A stretch of DNA of 64,000 bases from Acanthaster planci. Taxonomy: Eukaryota > Echinodermata > Asteroidea > Valvatida > Acanthasteridae. The notes beneath the pieces are model-generated. The model saw nothing but the letters and a program-made list of their open reading frames with translations, was not told the DNA's origin and made no database searches. Position 1 is the first letter of the stretch, and the number at the start of each line of letters is the position of its first letter. A program made the position numbers and the translations under genes. Location: the NCBI RefSeq assembly GCF_001949145.1, contig NW_019091410.1, positions 601,790 through 665,789 on the forward strand, read 5' to 3'. Shown one piece after another: positions 47,672 through 58,720 of the stretch.

Positions 47672-47840
47672 AATACGGGCGATTCACAATAGTGGGCCTC
47701 CAAGAGTTTGCAAAGCGTTGGCCAATCACAACGCGCGAAATGACCCATTCCAAACGCTCATTGGGTTGACAGACTTTGCGCATTGTGATTGGCCAACGCG
47801 TCGCAAACTCGTCGCCTCTCTCTCTCTCTCTCTCTCTCGG
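47672..47840. mobile_element. MITE family GGGCGATTCACA, copy 3, right end replaced by (CT)n
   Basis: Left terminus AATACGGGCGATTCACAATA, arms GTTGGCCAATCACAACGCG and GTGATTGGCCAACGCG. The right end stops near 47812 and runs into a (CT)n tract instead of the expected inverted terminus. Confidence 0.75.
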
Positions 47841-48832
47841 TATGTAACTCACATCGTTTTTGGACTTTTTTTGGACAGTTTGGACGTTTCTTTGGACATC
47901 ATTACAGTCATTTTTGAAGTGGTAAAACCATTCTTTGAACGACAACCGAGTCTTAAATCAATACAACACCGAACTACGTGTATAATGCTTTGGTTGATTT
48001 TTATATAACACTTAAAATTAATACATTATTCACAGGTACCGGCTTATACCTCTCTTGAAATGCTTTAGAGCCAGCTTACATTGTGCTTCATAATTACTAT
48101 CATGTACATTCTCCTGTTTGTTCCATTGCATTCTTCCATGATTCTCATAATAATGTAAACAGAACTGACACATTCAGCAGTGTTTGTACTGATGCCGGTA
48201 CAAGCCTTCCTGTCCCGTATACAGTGTCGACCTGTAGAAAACTTTTATCATCGCTGGCTTCGATGACCTCTGTAACTAAAGTTAGGCTTGTAAATACAAA
48301 GTGAATCATTGACTAACTCGATCAAGTGGCTCTGCTGAAGCACAATGCAGAATTTTGATCCACACAACACACACAAAGTACGAAAGCAGTTGGTGCTCAA
48401 ACCAAAATTAAGCTTACAAACTGAAAATGAATCGGTTAATTTCAGTACAAAAAAGACACATATTTTTAGTTTGGGATGAAACATAACACTGACACGACTA
48501 ACTGTTTGCACTTCCGCTCCAAAGTGTGAGGCCTACATGTACAATGCTTCTAATAGAATCTTTCGACCGGTGATAAACAAAAGCTAAACAGAATCACACA
48601 CATGCATTGCAAAGAATTGGTGAACATTGGACAACTTACAACACACAAAGTCAAGTTCAGTTGCAATTTAACATCTCCGTGTTAGGAAACATTTTGTTTA
48701 CACTACATTTACAGAAAACCAGCCATTGCATAACATTGATACTCATAATTAAAAAAGTACTTTAGTTCGCAAGTAGATACTTTCTTTAGTCTCAGCTAAA
48801 AGATAATTACATTTATTTTATTTACCGAAAAT

Positions 48833-49097
48833 GGGTCACTTGGGAGACATTCCCATAGGAACGTGCAGAAAATTTTTCAAACTTTACCGTCCCATAATTC
48901 AATATTCCCTTATTCGATCTTAACCAAACTTTGCATGTTTTCCTTTCAGACCCTAATCTATCATCTCTCAAAATGTGGAAAATAAATTTTTCCTCTTTTT
49001 GGTAGTTGGAGCATTAGGGAGACATTGAAATGTCTCCCTAATGACCGATGTCTCCCTAATGTTGAAAAATTTACCACAAAATGTCTCCCAAGTGACC
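48833..49097 (+). mobile_element. TIR element GGGTCACTTGGGAGACATT, copy 1
   Basis: It begins GGGTCACTTGGGAGACATT and ends with the inverse (AATGTCTCCCAAGTGACC type). Internal text such as CCCATAATTCAATATTCCCT and CCTAATCTATCATCTCTCAA recurs, reverse-complemented, at 63378-63710. Confidence 0.75.
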
Positions 49098-49340
49098 TAT
49101 TTGGAAATATTTGCATTATTTAACTGATTATATTATACTGCTCCATGATTATGAGACAGATCTTATCATACATGTCATTTATGTACAAGTTGTTAATCTT
49201 GTGGATATTTTGCGGTTCAAAACATTCGGTCACTATGTGCGCCCTAAATACAGAAACCATTGTACTGACCAAGCTTGTGTACGAGGTTGAACCTCTCACC
49301 TTGATATAAACAAGAACGATAGTGCCGTCCTGAGTCGAGC

Positions 49341-49752
49341 TTAAGGCAGTGTTGTAGTCGAGTAATTTCTGAGTACCAATGTTCTCTGCAAAATACTGAA
49401 CTGGGTAAGAGGGAATAAAGCCAGAGTGCTCAGGCATTTGATGGTAAATGTGCAAATGTAAGATTACAAAATAAATGTTAGACTTCAGACACTCCCAGTT
49501 GTGTAGAATTTAAGTTTTGAGGAGAAAAGTACTCGGAAAGTACTCGGCGGAGTACTTTCCGAGTACTTTTGTCCTAAAAAGTTAATTTTAATCAAACAGT
49601 GATGGTCTGAAGTCATTACGTTGCTTTGTAATCTTACCTTTCTGCATGTACCATCAAATGCCGATGTACTTCAGCTTTGTTCCCTTCTAACTAGTTAAAT
49701 ATTTGGTAGAGAACTTGGATCTCAAAAAGTACTCGACTACATCACTGGCTTA
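49341..49752. mobile_element. 412-bp inverted repeat (foldback element), arms of about 200 bp
   Basis: The two arms are diverged inverted copies along their whole length. They start at TTAAGGCAGTGTTGTAGTCG (left) and end with CGACTACATCACTGGCTTAA (right); the middle of each arm shares GGCATTTGATGGTA and GTAAGATTACAAA. They meet at a perfect hairpin, 49529-49566, with AGTACTCGGAAAGTACTC inverted across a 4-base loop. Confidence 0.85.
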
Positions 49753-50175
49753 AGGATGGCATTATGTCCTATTTACTTGCCCATAACCTGTTCTTTCGTC
49801 ACGTAACGATTACTTTTGAGTAAACTAATTCATTTTCCGCTATATAATTTGTTACGGTCTTGGGGCTAGGGCGGATCCCGAATCAAATGGGGGGGGGGAC
49901 TTTTTAATGTAATATCCAATAGCCTTTCTTGTTATGAGGCTAAAATTGCAGGCACTTTGAAAGCTTTCAGTAGGAATGGGCATGAAGTAGTCCTATATAT
50001 AGTCTATATAAAAAATAGAAATATAATTTAATAATTAATTTAGCTTTGCCTTCTTGCCCCCCCCATTCTCATCCGCTAATGTCTAAGGCCAATGTCTTGT
50101 ATAACTGCGAGTCCAGTCTGCACGCATACCATGGACTGTGGCTTCAACTGTGTGCTTTGATTGCAGTGGTCATAT

Positions 50176-53100
50176 TCATGCCAACAGATTGGGAAGAAAT
50201 TCTCGAATAACCTGCTTAACGACAGCGTCATCAACACATTTGCTCCAGAGCCACACCTCGGTTAGGTACCGGAAGCTTCGGAGATGTTTAGTCAGAGCCC
50301 TCACTGCCTCTAGACTGAACTCGTTGTAAGAAAGATCGAGCTCTTCCAAGCCATCCTGCCCAGCTGGGAGTATGTATTTCAAGTATCCGACGTCATCGTC
50401 ATTCAGTCCACATTCGGCTAGTTTCAACTTCTCCAAGGATGGACCAATGAGGGGAGCAAGATGAATCACGTTGCCCTGCATGTTGGTGCCAGTTATCTCG
50501 AGATTCGTCAAACAACACTCCCCGGTTACTGAGTCCAGCAGGCGAATAACATCTGCTGCTGGTCGTTCACGCATGAAGAGTTTGAATCTCTCCACCAGAG
50601 AGGACAAACGGCAACTGAATTTTGTGAGTTGCTCAACATCGTAGACACTCCCTTCCACAACAGTGAGCGAGAATTCCAACCTCCCAAGGAGCCGTTCGTC
50701 AAGCGTACTGAGTGTTTTCTCAAACAATTCCATCTCCTCATTCCCTCGCTCAGACATGATATAATAGATGACTATCCATCCACTGGAGGCAACCCTGCCA
50801 CTCGTCGAAAAACTTTGCTTCAGTTGCTCTGCATCTTCATACGAGCTACATGGAAACCACTGAGATGCCTTCGTCGCGTTTGCTTCCAGTTGAGGAATGT
50901 TTTGCTTAAGCACTTGCTCAACGCGGTCTTCATTACCGACGTTATCCAGCGACAAGTCACACAGCTCGGGAAGATGCTGAAAATGACTCGCAAGAGCCTC
51001 CACTGCATCCATGCTGAATACGTTGTCATCCAGGTAAAGATCTGTCAAACCATGGCCAGCAGGGAGAATGCCCATCAAGTCTTTGGCATCATCATCATCC
51101 AGTTCACAGTCAGTTATCCCCAGTGATTTTAGAGAGGAACTAACAAGAAGACCCAAGGCAGGCACACGACCATGCATGTTGACACTGTCTACAGAGAAGC
51201 TCTGTAAGGCATGATCTTTTAGCGCATCCAGTAATGCGTACACATCTTCTGGGGATCTTTTTGATACACAGATATTCCATACTTGACTAGGCACATGGGA
51301 GATACACTTTAGAAGGTTCTGAGCTCCGTAATCTGACTCTGCAAAAATCTTGACCTTTATACACATCAACTTCCTGCTTAGCAACACCTTATCTGCTGTT
51401 CTAAGTACCTTCTCAAGCGTCTGCAACATATCAACTCCTTGATCTGACAAGACACATTCAACGATCAAAGTCCATAGCTTACTTTTGCAACTCCGGAAGA
51501 TATCTCCAAGCATTTTTACGTCCACACACGATCTGCAGTAGATGACGAAGGACGTGCCTTTTAGCGGCTTAATACCGGACTCGAGGTAGAAGTGCAGCGC
51601 CGCCATTTGCTCTTGGCCCCAGCAACTCAACCAATTGGGGCGCTCCAGTTTGAACGCCAACCTTGTTGACCCAGACTCAAATAACAACAAGCGTGCCAAC
51701 GATTGCTGATCTACGTCGTCACTTCCCTTCCTTCTCATCTGGCTCAGAATGAGACCAGCAGCCTCCTCTGACAAGCCACAACAAAACCGTAACACATACT
51801 GCATTTTCATGACACCAACTGAAATAATATTTTGCAGATTCTGGCGGAAACCCTCCCGCTGTTCTCCGTCCTTAGTGAGCAGGCTTGTAAGATGGTATGC
51901 TGCACAGTATTCTTGGAAGGACTTGTGGAGAAAAGTAACCACCTCAACATCACTCAAGCCACTTGCGACCTTTTCTTTTTGCAAGAGACCTGTTTCCCGG
52001 CCATTCTTCAAAACTACATCACGCCCAGCGAAATCTTTTGGGTTAAAATATACTGTGTCTTCTTCTAGAAGGCCCTGTAAGGAGACTTCTCCTAGCCCCT
52101 CGAGGATTGTTCTCATCAGTTGCTGAACGCCACTTTTATTTTCACCAGTGTCACTTGCACTGTGGCAGCGCTTAATTAGAGCTTCTACAAACTCTTTGTA
52201 CACTGTCGTTAATTTGTCTGGCAACGGTTTCGACGCGTCGGGTCTGTTCAGCCAAAGCAAACATAGCATGCGTGCAATGATCGGACATTGTGACAGTTCC
52301 TGGAGAGATTGGTTGGAATCCAACCACGAGATTAAATCTCTAGCGATGGTGAGGTCGTTTGGAAAGTGGGTTTCAATGTACTTGTTTCTGTTTTTGACAG
52401 TGAATCCTACCGTTTCTACCCTCGCATAATCTGGGAAGCCCTTGATGACACGCTCAACCATGTGTGGGCGAGTTGTCACCAACACACAACTTTTCAGCAA
52501 AACCTTGTTTCCCAGTAAATCACCGATTGGGTATTCACCCTCTTTCGACTTTAAAGCACTGGATGGTATTTCGTCTAACCCGTCGAGCAAGAATGCGATA
52601 TCGGCTTCGTTGTCACTGATAACTCTTTTCAAATCGGACTTTTTGAGCTTGTCAGTGCGCAGTAACAGCTGATCATAAATAGCATCTAGGACACAGCCTG
52701 TTGCCATCTTGTCCAACCTTAACAAGAACATGAGCTTGAATTTGCCTACTGTTGACCCCTCGCCTTTTTTCCAGGTCCTTACTATTTTGACCAAAATGGT
52801 CGACTTGCCATATCCAGCCCCGCCTGAGAGAAGAATCATTTTCTTTCCTACCCCTTTCTCGTCATAAAATTCTTCCCACGTGTGTAATGGTTCAGTTGTG
52901 GGTCTATTCAAGATTCTAGTCGTCCGTTTCATCCTAACATCTTTACGTGTTACATGCTGCCCACTCTTAAGTAACTGTAAAGGGATGTAGAAGTCATCAA
53001 TACTTAAAACTGGCAGCATAGACGAGGATATAAACTTTGGGATAAAAGCCTTGTGCTGATCGTAGAAAGTGAACAACAGATCTTGGCAAATCTCCAGTTG

Positions 53101-55013
53101 ATCGGGGCCTGTTGTTGAAAAAGATGCATCAGTTATTGGAAAGTGAATAACACAGTAAAGTTGTACATTAAGAAGTTGTCCCCTCTATTTTTGGGAGATT
53201 TTACTGTTAACTGCATTTCAGTTTTTCATTTCAGTTTGAGTTTGGTACTGATTTTTTCTGACAGATTCAGCATGTAAATGTGCTTTGCGTGTTTAGCTCA
53301 ACGTAAATTCAATACGTTCTACCTTTTTGATTAAAAAACTCAATTTTATTTTCTTCCTTTGGAGAAAATTTTAAGACTCGAGAATTCACCAACACTTACC
53401 CGATAGAGCGCTTGTCTGTATACCTAATGAACGAAACATAAAACGTAATAAACATTGCGCCTTTACAATATTTTTCACATGATATTCAGTATTTTTCAAA
53501 TATATATACATATTTAATTTAGAGGAAAAAAAAGAGATCGAGGGGTGTTTTCATAAGAAATTAATTTATACGTGACCATCATTTGTCTATATTAATACCT
53601 AGATATTTGCTGGACAGATAAAATGCTCAAAGAGTACTCATAATTACCCTGCACCATGTTGGCAATGTCGACTCTTTTAATGTCTGTCAGCGCTGTGCAT
53701 AATTTGGTCATCTGGTCTTTGACGCTGAGGGACTGAGACTGTGTCCATTTCACGAGCATGTTGAAACCTTGATGTACAGTGTCATTCGGGATATCACCCA
53801 CGATAGCGTCAACCTCAGAGCTGGTAATGCCGAGATAAATGGCCAATGCTTTCCAATTCCGACCAAGCTTTTCAGCCATCTTGTGTAGAATTGTTTCGTT
53901 TACGCATTGCTCTGTAAGAGTAATTATGTGGTACACATTAAGTGCTCTTAACTCTGAATAAAACGGTCTGCAACAATGTAAAAGTTCAAACAGAAATGCC
54001 AACAGAAATTACGGATGGAGCGCAAGGACAACACCAACAGTGACCTCTTAATTTTGATGATGCCGAATGTCGCTTTCTGTTCACAGCACTTCAGTGATAA
54101 ACAATGACATTGAGCGAGTGCAAGCAAACCCACGAAATGAAAGAGCCCTGTGACTCGGAACTTATTTCTGACCCACCAAGTGGTCGCAGTTTCACGAAGA
54201 GACAAATTTCTCACTGGGGAGTAAAACGTAGGTTTATGGAAAATTGCATTTAAAGTTGGTCTCTTTTTCAAACGCTTAATTTCCTAGTATTTTGCATTCC
54301 TTCGAATTCATAAACGAGGAGATTTTACATGACACAAAACTACAAAGTAATATTTATAGAAGCTAACTAGAATTGTTAATTATCTAAACAAACAATTTTA
54401 TCTGTTCGTGAAACACTAAAATACGTGTGACTTTTGGTCTCTTCGTGGAAACGGCACACACACAGTACACGCTTTCGCCATAGCGCGTGCCAGTTGCAAC
54501 ATTGTCACGTTTGTATATATTTCTGGAGTCAAAAATTTGTCTCTTCGTGAAAACTACAAATTGAGTTTTGCCTATGGTTTTGCTCGTTTTGCCAACGTTA
54601 TGTCTAGAGAAGATGAATTTGTCTCTTCGTGACAACGATAAATGAGGCAGAGTTGAATTTTGCCTTAAATAAATCATCGTGGTTTGGGTGATTTCAAATG
54701 GTTACATCAAGTTGTAGGCATTGCATAGCCTAGCTGAATTTGCCCCCCTCCCCCAACAAACAAAAACTTAATGGAAAACATCATGATTAGGGGCCAATTT
54801 GTCTCTTCGTGAAAACTCTCAGGATTAGTGATCCCACCCAGAGAAAGTGGATTATTACGGTGATGTACTGCCTCAGAATGTACCTTCAGGCGTTTGTGCA
54901 ACCTGAAGTCCACTCACAGACGGCCGACTGGAAGGACCTTCTTCATTTCCCTTTACTGGAGCCCGTCCTTCACTGCTCGCAACCCCAGATTCATTCGCCG
55001 AAGCTTCATCCAT
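50176..55013 (-). CDS. Death-NACHT-LRR receptor (NLR), 1116 aa
   Basis: Cytosolic NLR innate immune receptor: a Death domain for signalling, a NACHT ATPase for oligomerisation, and LRRs for sensing. Exons 55013-54884, 53911-53648, 53423-53400 (24-nt microexon) and 53108-50176 all join in phase 1. Residues 1-43 are a polar N-terminus. Residues 44-131 are a Death domain (EKLGRNWKALAIYLGI, then HQGFNMLVKW). NACHT motifs are Walker A GGAGYGKST at 235, Walker B FLLDGLDEI at 312-320, VTTRPH at 350 and FLHKSFQEY at 532. LRR-like modules are near 795-865 and 1015-1100 (LEELDLSYNEFSLEAVRAL). NACHT and LRRs share one large exon, as in many echinoderm NLRs. All catalytic residues look intact. The exon 1 assignment rests on splice phase and is less certain than the rest. 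Confidence 0.9.
53400..53423 (-). other. 24-nt microexon of the NLR gene
   Basis: CATTAG acceptor, 24 nt, then a strong GTAAGT donor. Phase 1 on both sides, encoding IQTSALS between the Death domain and NACHT exons. Because exons 2 and 4 also join in phase without it, it may be alternatively spliced. Confidence 0.6.
54188..54817. repeat. Five copies of TTTGTCTCTTCGTGAAAAC in NLR intron 1
   Basis: Direct copies at about 54436, 54533, 54616 and 54796, and one inverted copy at 54188-54209. Around two of them the similarity extends (TTGAGTTTTGCC and TTGAATTTTGCC), suggesting remnants of a unit of roughly 85 bp. They lie in the first NLR intron, directly downstream of exon 1. Confidence 0.7.
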
Positions 55014-57190
55014 TCTGCGCCCTTTGGAGTAAAAGACACTTAGATCCGTGAGAAGGAATAAATCATTAAGGAAGCTGGCACCAGTCCTGAAGTTCAATTG
55101 CGCGGTTGGAGCATTTGCGCCGTTACCTCTACTGTGATTTTTCTCGAACAACTAGTCAGCCTATTTGTATATGTGTCAGGTAATTCAATCTAAGGCCTAC
55201 CTGTGCGTCTGGTATGTGAGTAAGTCCTGGGGCAGGTCTCATATCAGGTCTCTGATATGCATGTTGATTTCTGGATATAGACAGGTGTGATGTATAACCT
55301 TGGGTACACTGGGCTTAAAATCAGAAACAATGAAATGGAAATCTCATCCGGTTTTTCGTTTTGGTAAAGATGGCGTCTGTTACTGTTGGTAAAAATGGCG
55401 TCGAAATGCGACTTAGCGACTTCGACGTGGGCATGAAATCACGTGATTTAGGACGAAACCATTCTCAGGTAGTTTCTTTGACATGAAAAATACGCATTCC
55501 ACTTTTTTTTGTTATTTTGCAGAACACTGACCATGTCTATACAAAAATATTAATTTTCTAATGATACAAAAATTAATAGAAATAATCATCACTATTCGTG
55601 GTCTACAAGTGTCAAGAAGTTTTCTGATTCCTAAACCGAATTGAGTTTATCATCAGCAATAAGGTTTTTCCTACACTAAAAAAATAGACCGTTGCTATAT
55701 GTACATTGCCAAGTTGAACATTTATCGTTTATCCTCGACCTTTGAGCTCATAGTTCTGAACTGTAGAACATCAGCATGAATGACGCTTTGATCTTGATGT
55801 TTACATCTGTTGTGGAGGTCGTTGGAAGAAATAAAGGCGGCTCAATTACCTATGTATTACCTTATCCCAACAACGGCAAATACGGGATCAATATATTTTA
55901 TTATGATGCTTACTGAGAATTCTGTTCCTTGAGAAGAAAAAAAAGTGTTTTAGTTCCAGTTTGTTCAACAAACACACTTGAAATCTTGGAATTCATCCTT
56001 TTATCAACATTCTAAAAACTCAGAATATCTGGTCTTTTCCTCGACTGTGTTGGACGCAGGAGCTAATTTGTACAGTTGACATAATTATGAGGCATATAGT
56101 GCGCTTTTTAACTGTGTAAACCCAGAATTTAAAGTTTCGTCACATCAGATCTTGACATTTCCTTCTGCTTACAATAAAACAATAAAAAGCCACAGTGTTG
56201 GGCTAAATTTCAGGCATTGTTTGACTTTAATAAAAGCCTACTTTGGACATAGTGCTAATTTAGAAAAAAAAACTCGTTGCACTGATTTGTGAATTTTGCT
56301 GCGTTTTGTTTCGAAAAAGCACAGAACTTGAAACGTTTTGGTTGTGTTCGATCGAGATATATAGATATATTTATATACGATGCTATTTTGTGAATAAAGA
56401 ATGTTAGTTTAGATGAAATTCGGTCGAAGTTCCGTCTCAATGATTTTCATCTTTTTCCAGCGAAATATCGAAGACATTAATTCACAGCAGACGTGAAAAC
56501 ACGAAATACACGTTGAAATTATACACCAAACACACACTTACCAAGTCTCTCATCTGCCTCCAGTGTAATAATCATTTTTGGCTATGAAATTGGCCTTTTC
56601 ACTTGTTTTAAACAAAATATGAGGCTATGTTTAGAAGGGCAAAAGCTCCCCTAAACACAAAGAATGCCACACATCGGAGACAAGAAAATCCAGTCGTCTT
56701 GGAGAGAGAGAAAAGTGGAAATTCAAAAAAAAAAAAAAAAAGGAAAAAAAAGGAATTTAAAAACAGACGCAAACCCCTTTTTACTCATCCTATGGAAAAA
56801 TGAAGTAGGAGGCAGGGTTATTATTTTCGCAACAAAATATTACAACCCAAAAATTGAATTTTTATATGAAAAATTATTATTATTCAGTAGGATTGTCATA
56901 TAAACGGAATAAAACGCACACACACAGGGCTACTCTTAGATGTAAAATTTCCACATCTCCTTTTCCATCAATATCTTTTTCTCAAATCAATTACTATCCA
57001 TACTTCAATAGATTTATTTTATTTCCATCAAGTATGGCTTCGGCTTTCGGCGTCAGTTTTTTTTTTTTTGGAGCTGTCATAACGTTGGTCAGGTTTGGCG
57101 ACACCACAGACCCCAAATAACTACCGACTAGCAACAGGGGGCGCCAGAGCGAAACATCGGGCTGCCAAATACTAATCCACTTGTCGTAAT
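55014..57190. other. NLR upstream region and spacer to the retrotransposon
   Basis: It must contain the NLR promoter and 5' UTR, but no TATA could be chosen with confidence. AT-rich, with a poly-A/poly-purine run at 56725-56760. No exon or transposon core was recognised. Confidence 0.5.
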
Positions 57191-57224
57191 GTAAAATTTC
57201 GAAGAAATTATGATTCTTGAAATG

Positions 57225-57390
57225 AGTATACTTACTTCTTCCTCTGTATTACTTATAGAACATTTCCTCAAACCCCCACTCATCGTGCTTAAAGATAAAA
57301 ACATCTCTGCCACGTGTCCACATCCGGGTCCCTTCACTATCCTCACAACGCATGTGCACCAGTGCTTCTTTCAGCATCTGAAACATGCCA
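57225..57390. repeat. DIRS left inverted terminal repeat
   Basis: About 165 bp, reverse complement of 61745-61890 with scattered differences. Shared stretches include ACATTTCCTCAAAC and CACTCATCG. A second partial copy of its outer part is found at 57437-57545. Confidence 0.75.
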
Positions 57391-57703
57391 GGGGAGAAAA
57401 ATCAATGTAGAGAGGCCGGGACGGAGGGTGGGAGCGATGCAGAAGTAAGTGTACTCAATTCAAGAATCATAATTTCTTCGAAATTTTACATTCTTTCTCA
57501 TTCGTATACTTACTTCTGCATCCGTATTACTTATGGGACAGATTCCCAAAGCAGTATAAAGGAGGAGGGAGCCAGCCTTCCTAAATTAACTGCTCCTCCT
57601 GCTCACCCAGCATACAAAAAAAAAACCAAAAAAGAAGAAAACCTGAACCAAAGAACACTGTACACAGACAACGCTAAAAAGATATGGTTCTCACCGGTTC
57701 CTT

Positions 57704-58720
57704 CTAATCCTGATGAAGCAAAACTGTTCTGCCAAAATGGCCCTCAGCTCGTTTCCACAGGTTAAGACCATAGTGTTGTGCAAAGGTCGACGAACTTCTC
57801 CAGTCTGCTGCTTTCATGACATCATTAATAGAGGCTCCATTAAACATTGCCTAGGATGTGGCCATGGCAAGGGTAGAATGAGCTTGGACTGAGTTTGTCA
57901 AAGGGATGCCAGCAAGTTGGTAGCTTTCCTCAATTGCCTTTACCAACAAATCTGAGATGGTACACTTGGACACAGGGTGCCCTCGTTGCTTGCCACCAAA
58001 AGCAACAAACAGGTCCTGCTCCCTAACAGCCACCAGGGAGGATGTTCGACTGATATAAATGGATAAAGCCCGTTTAACACAAAGGCCTAAATTGGCATCT
58101 CCAAATTCTGGAAGGAAAATATCCTGGCCCAAATGGAGTGGAGTGGCAGTCTTAGGGAGGAAACCTGGAACAAAACGTACCCTTAACCCACCAGCTTCAA
58201 AACGCGGGTAAGGGGTTTCACGACCCATAGCCTGAAGCTCGGAACATCGTTTCGCTGATGCGATAGCCACCAGGAAAATAGTCTTAAGGGTACAATAATG
58301 CAAAGATGTCTCTGCTAAGGGTTCAAAAGGAGTCTGCTGCAGAGCCCGTAAAACCACATCCAAACTCCACCCAGGAAGTAACATCCGAGGGGGGTGTTCT
58401 TGTGAAAAGCTCCTTTCAGAAACCTGCAAATAGTTTCATGCTGACCAATAGGCCTTCCACGGAGACCATTATAGAACTTTGTGATGGAGGATCGGAAAAC
58501 ACCTAGCGTCTGGTAAGCTAATCCCTTCTCAAGCAAGGACTGCAGGAAGGTGCATATTTCCTCTACAGATGCTGAGCATGGATCTGTACCCCTTGAAGCA
58601 CATCAATCTCGAAACACTGACCATTGCCTATTATACACCTCTCCTGTGGATGAGCGGACGTCACTCTGGATTGTGTCAATAACCTCTTTTGAAAGGCCTG
58701 CCTGGCAGAGCAGTCTGCGC
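57704..58720 (-). pseudogene. DIRS tyrosine recombinase, broken
   Basis: It integrates the element by site-specific recombination. The N-terminal part (GLSKEVIDTIQ, then STGEVYNRQWSVF) is in one frame. A stop near 58602 and a frameshift near 58400 follow. The catalytic part has ASAKRCSELQAM (first Arg region), HSTLAMATS where the family has an Arg after HST, an in-frame stop, then ADWRSSSTFAQHYG with the Tyr. It ends at 57704. The missing Arg, stops and frameshift make it non-functional. Confidence 0.8.

Larger units (their letters stand above)
46041..50175. other. Spacer between microseminoprotein gene 3 and the NLR gene
   Basis: No supported coding exon. It contains a MITE with a (CT)n tail (47672-47840), a TIR element (48833-49097) and the large inverted repeat at 49341-49752. 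Short homopolymer C and G runs (46807, 49891, 50058) are also present. Confidence 0.55.

Noticed and set aside
50629-51126. Plus-strand frame of 165 codons inside the NLR exon
   Set aside because: Antisense shadow of the intact NACHT-LRR coding exon.
53592-54002. N-terminal extension of the NLR Death-domain exon
   Set aside because: The part before 53911 lies upstream of a clear TTACAG acceptor and has no family similarity; the exon at 55013-54884 fits the phase instead.
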